42,093 nucleotides of DNA from Myxococcales bacterium. GTDB taxonomy: Bacteria > Myxococcota_A > Polyangia > Polyangiales > Polyangiaceae. The stretch lies in NCBI GenBank assembly GCA_025354825.1, contig JANXMC010000072.1, positions 1 to 42,093 on the forward strand, written 5' to 3'. The translations under genes and the position numbers were made by a program. This document shows, piece after piece, positions 18,635-26,813 of the stretch. Position 1 is the first letter of the stretch. Each line of letters opens with the position of its first letter. The notes under the pieces were generated by a model. It saw only the letters and a list, made by a program, of their open reading frames with translations. It was not told the origin of the DNA and searched no databases.

Positions 18635-19240
18635 TCACGCCTCGGCGGGCGCGCGCCCCTTGCGGAGGATTAGCTCCAGCGAGACGACGGCGCCGTAGAC
18701 GGCTGCGCCCGCGAGCATCGGTACGAACGGAACGTGGGGGGCGAGCCACGGCGCGGCGACGGGCACGACGAACGCCTGAAGCAGCGTCCACGCCGCCGGG
18801 AAAAAGACGAGCGACCAGAAGAGCAGCGGCGCGAACCTTCGAAGGTGACGCGTCACTTTGGCGAACACGACCCCAATGACGGCGCCGGCGACGAGCGCCG
18901 CGACAAAGCCTGCCACCTGCGCTTGCAGCCCCAGGAGGGCGCCGTTGGAGACGAGCCTGCCCGCAAACTGGGCCAGGTCGACATGGCCTCCCCGCGCCAG
19001 CAGCACGCGGTCGGCGGTGGCGAGCATTGCCGCACCTGCCGCGGCGCCCGCGAGGAAGCCCGCCGTGGCGGGGCGGAGGCGGTCGTAGTGCTCGGCGAGG
19101 TCGGTTCGGACCTCGGCCGTGACGACCTCGTCGTCGTCGACAGAAGCGACGTCGGACCAGCTCAGGTTCTGGACCGACACCCGGCGTAGCGCGCGCGCCG
19201 ACTTGCGTTCGAGCTCGAGAGTGGAATCGCTGAAGTTCAT
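18635..19240 (-). CDS. Membrane protein of unknown function
   Basis: MNFSDSTLELERKSARALRRVSV... then several TM segments (GFLAGAAAGAAML, AGFVAALVAGAVIGVVFA). Confidence 0.7.
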   Translation of the reverse strand: MNFSDSTLELERKSARALRRVSVQNLSWSDVASVDDDEVVTAEVRTDLAEHYDRLRPATAGFLAGAAAGAAMLATADRVLLARGGHVDLAQFAGRLVSNGALLGLQAQVAGFVAALVAGAVIGVVFAKVTRHLRRFAPLLFWSLVFFPAAWTLLQAFVVPVAAPWLAPHVPFVPMLAGAAVYGAVVSLELILRKGRAPAEA

Positions 19241-19525
19241 CGGACGTCCTCCGCGCGAGTGACACCGCGCCTCGACGTAAACTCTGACCCCGGCCCGGTG
19301 GGATGGCCAACCATTCCACCACACATTGTAGGCGAGGGGTCGCGAGCGTACGCTTCGGTCGCCAGGTCAAGCAAGGCGGGTGCCGGTTCGGCTGGCGCCC
19401 TTGGCGCACTCGAGGCGAAGGGACAGGCGCCGCGGCTTTGGGTTGCAAACGCGTGCTGCCGCGCCGATGACGCGCTCGCTGCTGAGACTGGGCGCCGCAA
19501 CCGCCGGCCGAGCTGGCCGGCCCTC

Positions 19526-20545
19526 TCATGGCGCGGGTGAGCGAAAGCGCCACACCCGGCCACGTGCTCGGGCGGCGGCAACCTCCCTTAGCCCCGCGTC
19601 GAAGCTTCGGGGTGACCAGCCGAGCTCACGGCGGGCCCTTTCGCCCGAGAACGCCCAGTGCTGGCCGTCGGACATGGCCGCCGCGTCCCTAAGGAGGCGA
19701 ACGGCGCCGCCGGCAAAAGGGAGGTCTGCCGGCGCGCCCGCCGCGAGTCGCCCCAGCGCGTCGACCCACGACGACGGCAGGTAGAGCCTGGGCGCGCTGC
19801 GGCCGCTGGCCCTTGCGAACGCGTCGAGCCACCCGCGCAAGGTCACGACATCGGCCGCGAGCGTGTACTCCCCTCCGTCCACGCCCGCGTCGGCGACACG
19901 CACCACGCCGTCGGCGCAGTCGGCGACATGGACGAAGCAAAGCTGCATCCCCGGCCGCACGCCGATGCGCAACGGGCTCTTCATGAGGAACGCGTGGGCG
20001 CGCCCCACCATGCTCGGATCGCCGGGCCCGTAAATCGTCGCCGGCATCGCAATCCGCAGCCGCGCCCCCCGTGCAATGAGCCCACGCGCCACCTCGTGGG
20101 CACCACGCTTCGTGGCTTCGTACGCCGACCTCGGCGCCACGCGCGACCAGTGGTCCTCCCCCACGAGCGCCTCGCCCGTGGCGCCAAGCGCCGCCACGGA
20201 GCTCACGTGCACCGCGGGGATCCCAAGGTCGAACGCCCGCCCAAGTACGTTCGCCGTACCCCCCACGTTCACGCGCTCCATCAGTATCGGATCGCGCGTC
20301 CCGAGCTCGTAAAGCGCCGCCACGTGCACCACGCGCGAGACGCCGACCATCGCCCGCGCAACATCGTCCGCCACCGTGATGTCGCCACGAACGACGTCGA
20401 CCTCGACCCCCGCAAGGCGCGCCGCGCTCACCCCCGGGAGGTCGAGCCCCCGCACGCGCTCGCCGCGTTCCACCAGCAGGCGCGCCACGTGACTCCCTAA
20501 AAATCCAAGCGCGCCCGTCACCAACGTCGTCCGGGTTTCGAACAT
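19526..20545 (-). CDS. NAD-dependent epimerase/dehydratase (extended SDR)
   Basis: TTLVTGALGFLGSHVARLLVERGERVRGLDLPG, VVHVAALYELG, YEATKRGAHEVARGL, MPATIYGPGDPSMVG. ORF track starts at 20563; a second in-frame ATG lies at 20545. Confidence 0.85.
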   Translation of the reverse strand: MFETRTTLVTGALGFLGSHVARLLVERGERVRGLDLPGVSAARLAGVEVDVVRGDITVADDVARAMVGVSRVVHVAALYELGTRDPILMERVNVGGTANVLGRAFDLGIPAVHVSSVAALGATGEALVGEDHWSRVAPRSAYEATKRGAHEVARGLIARGARLRIAMPATIYGPGDPSMVGRAHAFLMKSPLRIGVRPGMQLCFVHVADCADGVVRVADAGVDGGEYTLAADVVTLRGWLDAFARASGRSAPRLYLPSSWVDALGRLAAGAPADLPFAGGAVRLLRDAAAMSDGQHWAFSGERARRELGWSPRSFDAGLREVAAARARGRVWRFRSPAP

Positions 20546-20570
20546 TCTACAAACATAGAACATTCGAAAC
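20535..20570 (-). promoter_or_regulatory. 36-bp inverted repeat overlapping the SDR start codon(s); operator or mRNA hairpin
   Basis: Minus strand GTTTCGAATGTTCTA-TGTTTG-TAGAATGTTCGAAAC; arms pair over 15 positions with two G.U wobbles, both candidate ATGs lie inside the arms. Confidence 0.6.
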
Positions 20571-20590
20571 GGGAGCAGGCAACAGACTCA

Positions 20591-20726
20591 GAGCCCAGAG
20601 TAAAGAAAGGGGGAAAGGCGAGAGGAAGGGAAAGAGTTATTTGTAGACCGCACGTACGTGAGGCAAGCCCCAAATCCCCCCCTTCCTCTCCCCTTCCCAC
20701 CTTCCCCCCTTTCTTTCTCTGGGCTC
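20591..20726. repeat. Purine/pyrimidine-rich imperfect inverted repeat, intergenic
   Basis: Plus left arm GAGCCCAGAGTAAAGAAAGGGGGAAAGGCGAGAGGAAGGG; right arm reverse complement GAGCCCAGAGAAAGAAAGGGGGGAAGGTGGGAAGGGGAGAGGAAGG. Confidence 0.75.
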
Positions 20727-20776
20727 TCGCTCCTCGTCGCTGTTTGCCAATCGTGAAGTGGCCAATTGGCAATCGG

Positions 20777-21061
20777 CTACTTGCCAATCGTGTTGGCGAG
20801 GATTGCGACGAAGATGAAAAGCACGACGAGCGGGGCGATGAGCCACCAGGCGACGGTGAGCCATGCGCGGTGTAGCGAGGCGCCCCCACGGTCGCGGCAG
20901 CGGAGGCAGACTGCCCACACTTTCGCGCTGCCTTCGGTGAGGACGCAGCAGTCGCCGCAGACCGGCGATCGGCAGCGGGCGCAGGGGCCGACGGCGGTGG
21001 CACCGCAGTGACCACATCGTGCGTCTCCGCCGTCGCCGCTGTCTTGCTGATGCAGGCTCAC
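20777..21061 (-). CDS. Small B-box-like zinc-ribbon membrane protein
   Basis: 94 aa, CGHCGATAVGPCARCRSPVCGDC...CLRC then TM segment VAWWLIAPLVVLFIFVAILANTIGK. Confidence 0.75.
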   Translation of the reverse strand: MSLHQQDSGDGGDARCGHCGATAVGPCARCRSPVCGDCCVLTEGSAKVWAVCLRCRDRGGASLHRAWLTVAWWLIAPLVVLFIFVAILANTIGK

Positions 21062-21088
21062 GAGGCGGAGTATACTTGGCTAGGCACC

Positions 21089-21835
21089 GTGGTCCTTTCG
21101 AGCCTTCGACTCTCGCCTCGTGGTGGCAGCCGCGCTTTCGCGTTGGCGGGCGCAGCCTTCGCGATAGTGGCGTGCAGTGGCGCGACGCCGACGGAGCTTT
21201 TCACGCCGTCGTCGACGACGGCGGGCGTCGCCGATGCGAGCCGCGCCGACGGCTCCGAGACGACGGACAGCGGCGGCGAGCCGGGGGACGGCGGATCGGT
21301 GCCGGTGGTCGACGCGGGGCGCGATGCGACGACGGCCCCCATCGACGCGAGCACCGACGCGTCGCTACGCGATGCTTCCATCGACGCCGCGCCCGTGGTC
21401 GACAGCGCCGTCGACCGCATCGACTGCCCGGGCGCGCCCACGGGGTCGACGTCCCTCGCTTGCACCGTCGGGAAGCAAACGTGCTGCCGACGCGGCGCTG
21501 CCGCTTCGTACACGTACGCGTGCGAGAGCCCGCCGCCCGCCGGGTGCACGTCGTCGGGCATGGGGTCGGCGCCGCTCTCCGTCACCTGCGACGACGCCCG
21601 CGACTGCGCCGCGCTCGGCCGCCCCACCACGGTGTGCTGCGGCGACTACGTCACCGACGCGCAGAACCAACCGTCGGTCGTGTCGGTGAGCTGCGTCTTG
21701 GCCGCTCGATGCCTCAAGACCCAATCGCGGGTCGTGCTTTGCGGCGACGGCGATGGCGCGCAGTGCCCCGCCGCCACGCACTGCGACGTGAGCCAGACGG
21801 CGCTCCCCGGCTTCCGGATCTGCGTCGCGAACTAA
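21089..21835 (+). CDS. Secreted lipoprotein, Asp/Ala-rich linker, Cys-rich C-terminus
   Basis: GTG start at 21089; signal peptide AFALAGAAFAIVAC lipobox; repeated CxxxC-type cysteines. ORF track start 21008 overlaps the divergent gene. Confidence 0.7.
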   Translation: MVLSSLRLSPRGGSRAFALAGAAFAIVACSGATPTELFTPSSTTAGVADASRADGSETTDSGGEPGDGGSVPVVDAGRDATTAPIDASTDASLRDASIDAAPVVDSAVDRIDCPGAPTGSTSLACTVGKQTCCRRGAAASYTYACESPPPAGCTSSGMGSAPLSVTCDDARDCAALGRPTTVCCGDYVTDAQNQPSVVSVSCVLAARCLKTQSRVVLCGDGDGAQCPAATHCDVSQTALPGFRICVAN

Positions 21836-21901
21836 GTCTCTCGGGCGCGCCGCACGGGCGTTTCCGGGCGGCTTCGCGTTTCCCGTGACCGTAACTCATT
21901 A

Positions 21902-23731
21902 ATGCGTTACGTCCCCCGTCCGGCATCTCGAGCCGGTCGGAAGGGGAGCGCGATGGTCAAGGTCAAGGTTCGGAGCATTGGAGTAGGGCTTGCCGGCGCA
22001 TCGGGCTTGATGGCCCTCGGCCACGGCGGGCTAGGCTGCGCGGCCGACGCAGTCCCCCCCGGCGCCTCGCAGTCGCGCGACGGCGAGACCGGGTCGACGT
22101 GGAGCGCCGTGACGGCGTCCGCGGGGAGCGCGACGCTCGATTTTGGCTACGGGTACGGCTACGGCACCTGGCCCAATTACGAGCTCGCGGTTGGAAGCTC
22201 GACCACCGACGAGTACCTTCGCGCCGGCGAGAGCGTCACCGTTCGCTTCCCCGCATCGCTCCTCTGGTCGCTGCTGTACCCGTCGGCGAGCTACCCGGCA
22301 GACACGGCACGCGCGAAGCGCCTGCGTGTAGCCGTCACCGCCCACGCGTTTCGAAACGGCGCCGAGGTCGCGACCCATGCCGTGGGTGCGGGCGCGTCCG
22401 ATCCGTGGACCGGCGACGAATTTTGGACGCTCACCCTCGAGGCCTCGAGCTTCGTCCTGGACAGCCACGCCGACGCCATCGGCTTTAGCGCCGTCGTCAC
22501 CGATCTCGACGACGCGACGGTCACGGCGACGATCGACGCCGACCACGTGCGCCCGATGCCGGTGCTCGGCTCGGACATTCCGAACAAGACCTGGCTCTTG
22601 GACAGCGACGGCTCTCTCAAACGGCAGCGCGTTCTCGAAGGGGGCGCCCCCGTCCGCAGCGCGGCTCTCGCTGTCGCGTATACCGATTATCGCGCAAACA
22701 CGGTCGCGGACGCGTCGTCGATCAACCGCGAGATCGGCACGTATACGGCCTTCACGCGATTCGGCACGATGGTCGCGCCGATTTACGGGCTCATCGTTCA
22801 CGAAGTGGCCATCGGCATCGACCAGGGGGCGGGGTTTCACGACGAGCAGCCGATGGCGCCGAACAGCGCGTCGCGCCTCGTGCCCCTGGGGCGCACGGCC
22901 TACGAATCCCGCATCGCGGTCGACGCGAAAGCGACGACACTGCGCGCGTACGTTCACGTAAAAACATACGTCGTTGCAGACTACACGCCGTACGGGACGG
23001 TTCTCTCGCGCACCTATGCGCAAGGCGAGCGGCGCCTCGTACGCGAGACGTGGGACCAGCCCGGCGGCGTTGGAAGCAATTACGAAGTATCCACCGAAGA
23101 GCCCAGTGCGAATGCCTCGTTCGAGCGAACGGTCATTTTCGTGAAAGGCGTGACCAACGCAGGGCAGAATCTCTTTTTGCGCGGCGGTGTCGATCAGGTG
23201 GTCGCCACGCGCGATCTCGGGCGCACCTGCGCCGACGCCGCTGGGCGACCAACCTACGACTGCGCGATGCCGCTCGTCATTCTGCAATACCGAAATACGA
23301 CGACGGCGCCGTGGAAGGGGCTCGATCTGTTCTTGGATTGGTATGGCCGCGAAGGTGCGCAAAAGCTCGCGGGGGGCGACGGCGTGCTCGCCGAGGGGAC
23401 GGCTGCGGACTGGACGACGGACACGTGGCCTGCAGCGTGGGGCGACACGAAGACCGTGGCGCGCGACGGCTACGGCGTGACGCCGCTGAATGTGTACGGC
23501 GCACACTACTGGATGGTGGACGCCGCGATCGACTGCACGAAGGCGTTCCGCGCGAGCGACGGCACGCGATGGTTCGAGGTGAAGAGCTTCATCACCGGCG
23601 GCCCGGGGTGGGAGGCCGATGTGGCCCAAACCGGCGCGCCCTATGCGTCGACGAACCATGTCGCAAAGTGCGGCGCCGTAAGCGTTTTCGAGCGCGGCGT
23701 CGCTACCGCGAGGTTCGCCACGCTGCCGTGA
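21902..23731 (+). CDS. Large secreted protein of unknown function (carbohydrate-active-associated C-terminal domain suspected)
   Basis: 609 aa, signal-like N-terminus (VGLAGASGLMALGHGGLGC), C-terminal FERTVIFVKGVTNAGQNLFLRGGVDQ...WKGLDLFLDWYG...WTTDTWPAAWG...GYGVTPLNVYGAHYWMVDAAIDCTKAF. Actual ATG may be 21953. Confidence 0.7.
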   Translation: MRYVPRPASRAGRKGSAMVKVKVRSIGVGLAGASGLMALGHGGLGCAADAVPPGASQSRDGETGSTWSAVTASAGSATLDFGYGYGYGTWPNYELAVGSSTTDEYLRAGESVTVRFPASLLWSLLYPSASYPADTARAKRLRVAVTAHAFRNGAEVATHAVGAGASDPWTGDEFWTLTLEASSFVLDSHADAIGFSAVVTDLDDATVTATIDADHVRPMPVLGSDIPNKTWLLDSDGSLKRQRVLEGGAPVRSAALAVAYTDYRANTVADASSINREIGTYTAFTRFGTMVAPIYGLIVHEVAIGIDQGAGFHDEQPMAPNSASRLVPLGRTAYESRIAVDAKATTLRAYVHVKTYVVADYTPYGTVLSRTYAQGERRLVRETWDQPGGVGSNYEVSTEEPSANASFERTVIFVKGVTNAGQNLFLRGGVDQVVATRDLGRTCADAAGRPTYDCAMPLVILQYRNTTTAPWKGLDLFLDWYGREGAQKLAGGDGVLAEGTAADWTTDTWPAAWGDTKTVARDGYGVTPLNVYGAHYWMVDAAIDCTKAFRASDGTRWFEVKSFITGGPGWEADVAQTGAPYASTNHVAKCGAVSVFERGVATARFATLP

Positions 23732-23774
23732 GGCTGCCGGGAAAGGTTGCGGCGCGCTAAGCTCCGCGACCTCC

Positions 23775-24083
23775 ATGGATGAACCCCTCTTCGTCAAAGG
23801 CGGCACGGTCAAGGGCGAGGTCGCGATTGCGATCCCGCCCGGAACCCTTGCGGCCGAATGCGATCGCGTGATCGCAAAGTCCCTCGCAAACATTCTGACG
23901 GACGCCGCCAACAAGCTCGGCGTCGTGCTCGCGGCCCCTTCCAACAAATACGCGCGCCCGCTTCCGGGGAAAAACGCCGAAGGGAAGACGCGCTACGAGA
24001 TTTCGGGGCGCGTCGAAGGCGGTGCGCTCTTGCCGGCGTTCAACCAGCCTCAAACGAAGAAGCGCGGTCGCAAAGAGCGCTAA
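23775..24083 (+). CDS. Hypothetical protein
   Basis: 102 aa MDEPLFVKGGTVKGEVAIAIPPGTLAAECDRVIAKSLANILTDAANKLGVV...; convergent with next gene. Confidence 0.6.
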   Translation: MDEPLFVKGGTVKGEVAIAIPPGTLAAECDRVIAKSLANILTDAANKLGVVLAAPSNKYARPLPGKNAEGKTRYEISGRVEGGALLPAFNQPQTKKRGRKER

Positions 24084-25555
24084 CCAAGTCGCTCGAGGGT
24101 CGCGACGACGTTCTCGGGGCTCCGCTGCGCCAAGTCTCGAAGGCGCTCGGCATCGAAGAAGACGACCGTCGACCCGCGTTTGGCGACGGCGGTGCGGGGC
24201 GACGCGATCTTATGAAGGGCGTCGCGTAGCCCGAAAAACTGGTCCGACCCCACGGTCGCGAGGGGCGCTTGGGTCATCTCGGGAATCGCTTCGGCGAACA
24301 GCGCAAGCTCGCCCCGTGCGACGAGGCAGGCGAAGTCGGGCGCCTCGCCGGCGGTGATCGCGACCGAGTCTTCTTCGATGACCTGAATCGAGTGGAGGCA
24401 GCCGAGGATCTCGTCGCGAACGGCGACGTCGAGCTGCCCGAGCGACTCGTGCATCGAGAAGAACGAGTCGATGCGATGAATGTGCTTCGTCGCGGAGATG
24501 CGCATTTTGAGGCCGTCGTTCTGCCCCATGATCATGGCGAGAACGCCGGCGTCGATCGCCCAAACCTCGGTCGTTCGTTCGGCGCGCAGGCTCGCGGTAC
24601 AACGTGCACCTTTCTCGCCGAGCACGCTCGATTCGCCAAGCAGCCAGCCCGGGTAGCAGCACCGAACCATCCGCGGCGGGCCGCTCGCGGTCTCGAGGAG
24701 CACCGAGACGAGGCCGCTCTTCACGACGAAGACGGTGAGCGACGGATCGCCCTCTTTGACGAGGACGTCGCCGGGCTTGAGCGCGCGAAGGACAGCGTTG
24801 TTCTCGAGCCAGTACTGCTGATTCTCGGTGAGACCACGAAGCCCTTGGGCGTCGAAGAGCTGCGTGAGCGGGTGGAGGCGCGCGAGGTTTTGATCGAGCA
24901 GCGTCGCGATGGTCGAGCGCGCGTAAGCATCGGCGCCGAGGAGATCGCTCGCGGCGAGGGCGCAGAGCTCGAGCTGCGCGATGTCGAAGCGATCGGCAAA
25001 GTCGCGGGCGGCGGCCTCCAAGTAGCTCGCCGCGAGCCCCGGCTCGCCGAGGAGGCGCTCGATGTCGGCCATGAGCATCAGCGTCTGCCCGCGCACCTCG
25101 GCTTCGGCGAGGAAGCGCGGGAGGATGTCGCGGGCGCCACGCAGCGAGGCCTTATCGCCGCGGGCGACGGCGCGCTCGTGAACGACGGCAGCGGTGCTGG
25201 CGCTGTCGTCGGGGTCGGGCACGGCGAGGCCGATGCGCGAGTCGACCATCATGTCGGCGAACTCGTCGAGCTCGATGGGCACGGCCTTTTTAGCGCCTGC
25301 CGCAGCGCTCTCGGCGCGTTGGCGAATCGCCTCGACGATTCTGTCGACGGACGGCGGCGCGACCATCGCTCCGTCGTCGTCGACCTCGAACTCGCCGACG
25401 ACGATGTCGGCGGCCGTCGATGCAACGATGATCGAGGCGATCCACGACTCGCCCGCGACGCGGCGGCGGCGTCGAACGTCGCGGACCGCGAGAACGGCCC
25501 CGAAGTCGCGACGCAGGTGCGCTTTCAAGGCGTCGAGGATGTGCTCGCGACTCAC
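24080..25555 (-). CDS. Protein with two cyclic-nucleotide-binding (Crp/cNMP-type) domains
   Basis: VLVKEGDPSLTVFVVKSGLVSVLL...CCYPGWLLGESSVLGEKGARCTASLRAERTTEVWAI and a second copy IQVIEEDSVAITAGEAPDFACLVARGELALFAEA. Confidence 0.8.
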   Translation of the reverse strand: MSREHILDALKAHLRRDFGAVLAVRDVRRRRRVAGESWIASIIVASTAADIVVGEFEVDDDGAMVAPPSVDRIVEAIRQRAESAAAGAKKAVPIELDEFADMMVDSRIGLAVPDPDDSASTAAVVHERAVARGDKASLRGARDILPRFLAEAEVRGQTLMLMADIERLLGEPGLAASYLEAAARDFADRFDIAQLELCALAASDLLGADAYARSTIATLLDQNLARLHPLTQLFDAQGLRGLTENQQYWLENNAVLRALKPGDVLVKEGDPSLTVFVVKSGLVSVLLETASGPPRMVRCCYPGWLLGESSVLGEKGARCTASLRAERTTEVWAIDAGVLAMIMGQNDGLKMRISATKHIHRIDSFFSMHESLGQLDVAVRDEILGCLHSIQVIEEDSVAITAGEAPDFACLVARGELALFAEAIPEMTQAPLATVGSDQFFGLRDALHKIASPRTAVAKRGSTVVFFDAERLRDLAQRSPENVVATLERLG

Positions 25556-25571
25556 CCGCCCAAGTATACGG

Positions 25572-26081
25572 TCAGTTCACCGCACTCACGAAAGGGCTCT
25601 TTTTCCAGAACGCCATCGCGCGCCCGATTCGCCAGCGCGAGGCCGCGTTTGCGCCGCATTTGCCCATTGTGTAAACGCCCAGCCGCTCGTTGAACGGCAG
25701 CGCGTGGCAGGCGGTGAACGACTCACGCATCCTTTCGCGGCCGATTCGGAGGCATTCGAGCCTGTCCGCACAGGCCTCGCCAGGTCTCAGCCATACCTGC
25801 ATGAGCCCGAGCGAGCGCCCGTGATCCCCCTTCACCTTGAATGCGTCGATGTCAGCGCGATAGGTCGACTCGTACGAGGCGATGGCTGCCATAAGGAGCG
25901 CTGTCCGCGCCGTGCCGTCCGCAGACGGGAACACGGGCGCTTCCGCAGCGACGTTTGCGATGTCTTCCGCGATGGATTCGTAACGGCCCGAATCGGCCGC
26001 TCCCGGGGGAACCCAGGTCATCATCGCGGAGACTAACCATGCGGTAAGTTCGTGCATGCGTGCCTCCAGAGCCAAGGACAA
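25572..26081 (-). CDS. Lytic transglycosylase-like (SLT) protein
   Basis: AAIASYESTYRADIDAFKVKGDHGRSLGLMQVWLRPGEAC...GRERMRESFTAC; ES...GLMQ pattern of goose-type/SLT domains. Start may be 26057. Confidence 0.65.
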   Translation of the reverse strand: MSLALEARMHELTAWLVSAMMTWVPPGAADSGRYESIAEDIANVAAEAPVFPSADGTARTALLMAAIASYESTYRADIDAFKVKGDHGRSLGLMQVWLRPGEACADRLECLRIGRERMRESFTACHALPFNERLGVYTMGKCGANAASRWRIGRAMAFWKKSPFVSAVN

Positions 26082-26210
26082 TGCCCGGGGGCTTCATTAA
26101 GCGGAACCCGGGAACGCCGGCTCCTAGCAATTGGCGTGCACCGTTCGGCACCTAGGGTTAGCCATACCCCCAGGACGCGAGGTCAGTGGCCGAAGTACCG
26201 CGAGGTCCCG

Positions 26211-26232
26211 CCTATGGAACACGTTCTATAGG
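26211..26232. promoter_or_regulatory. 22-bp imperfect palindrome, candidate operator
   Basis: CCTATGGAACACGTTCTATAGG; 9 of 11 arm positions complementary; core GAAC-N2-GTTC. Confidence 0.45.
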
Positions 26233-26330
26233 TAAAAACGTGAGTGCTTCAAGACGTGAGCAACCAAGGGTTGCCACGAGGCCCGAGTGTCCTGAACATC
26301 GGCCCCCGTGACCTAAACGCCCTCTTGCGA

Positions 26331-26359
26331 AAGGGTCGCTTTCCACGGGGGCGACCCTT
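26331..26359. terminator. Hairpin AAGGGTCGC-TTTCCACGGGG-...GCGACCCTT, possible terminator
   Basis: 9-bp perfect inverted repeat in the intergenic region. Confidence 0.45.
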
Positions 26360-26383
26360 CTGCGCAGGGCTCTACGCGCCTCG

Positions 26384-26707
26384 TCAGTCGATGTACGCAG
26401 CCACGATCAGCAGGCACGAAGCGAGGGCCGTGGCAAGTGCGACGAGCCCTAGCCCGAGGCGCGCGGCCTTGGTTCGACCGCCGTACTTCACGAGCGTCCC
26501 GCCGAGAAAGCTCGCGGCGAGGCCGACGAGCGCGACGACGGCGAAGGTCATGTGGGCGTAGCGACCGAGGCCGAACCGAACGAAGGTGCGCCAGGCGAAG
26601 AGCGTCAAGAACGCGAAGTGCGCAACGAAGCCGGCGCTCGCGAGGGCGATGGCGACGGTGTCGAGAGTGCGCGTCGGGCGGCGAAAAGCCATGGGAGAAG
26701 CGTGCAT
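26384..26707 (-). CDS. Small membrane protein
   Basis: 107 aa with three hydrophobic segments, MHASPMAFRRPTRTLDTVAIALASAGFVAHFAFLTLFAW. Confidence 0.65.
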   Translation of the reverse strand: MHASPMAFRRPTRTLDTVAIALASAGFVAHFAFLTLFAWRTFVRFGLGRYAHMTFAVVALVGLAASFLGGTLVKYGGRTKAARLGLGLVALATALASCLLIVAAYID

Positions 26708-26813
26708 TCACAACGGTGCGCGCGCCAGGGGGATGCGCTAGAAAGGCGTCGCGCTCCGAGCCGCGCCCTCCCCCTCTCTCTCGCTTCGCAGTACCGCGGC
26801 CCCTCTCTCGCTT

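Noticed and set aside
19297-19320. GGTGGGATGG-CCAA-CCATTCCACC hairpin
   Set aside because: Real inverted repeat but no T-tract, no adjacent signal and no second copy noticed; not enough to call a function.
22031-23947. 638-aa minus-strand ORF
   Set aside because: Antisense to the 609-aa secreted protein; His/Arg-rich shadow composition.
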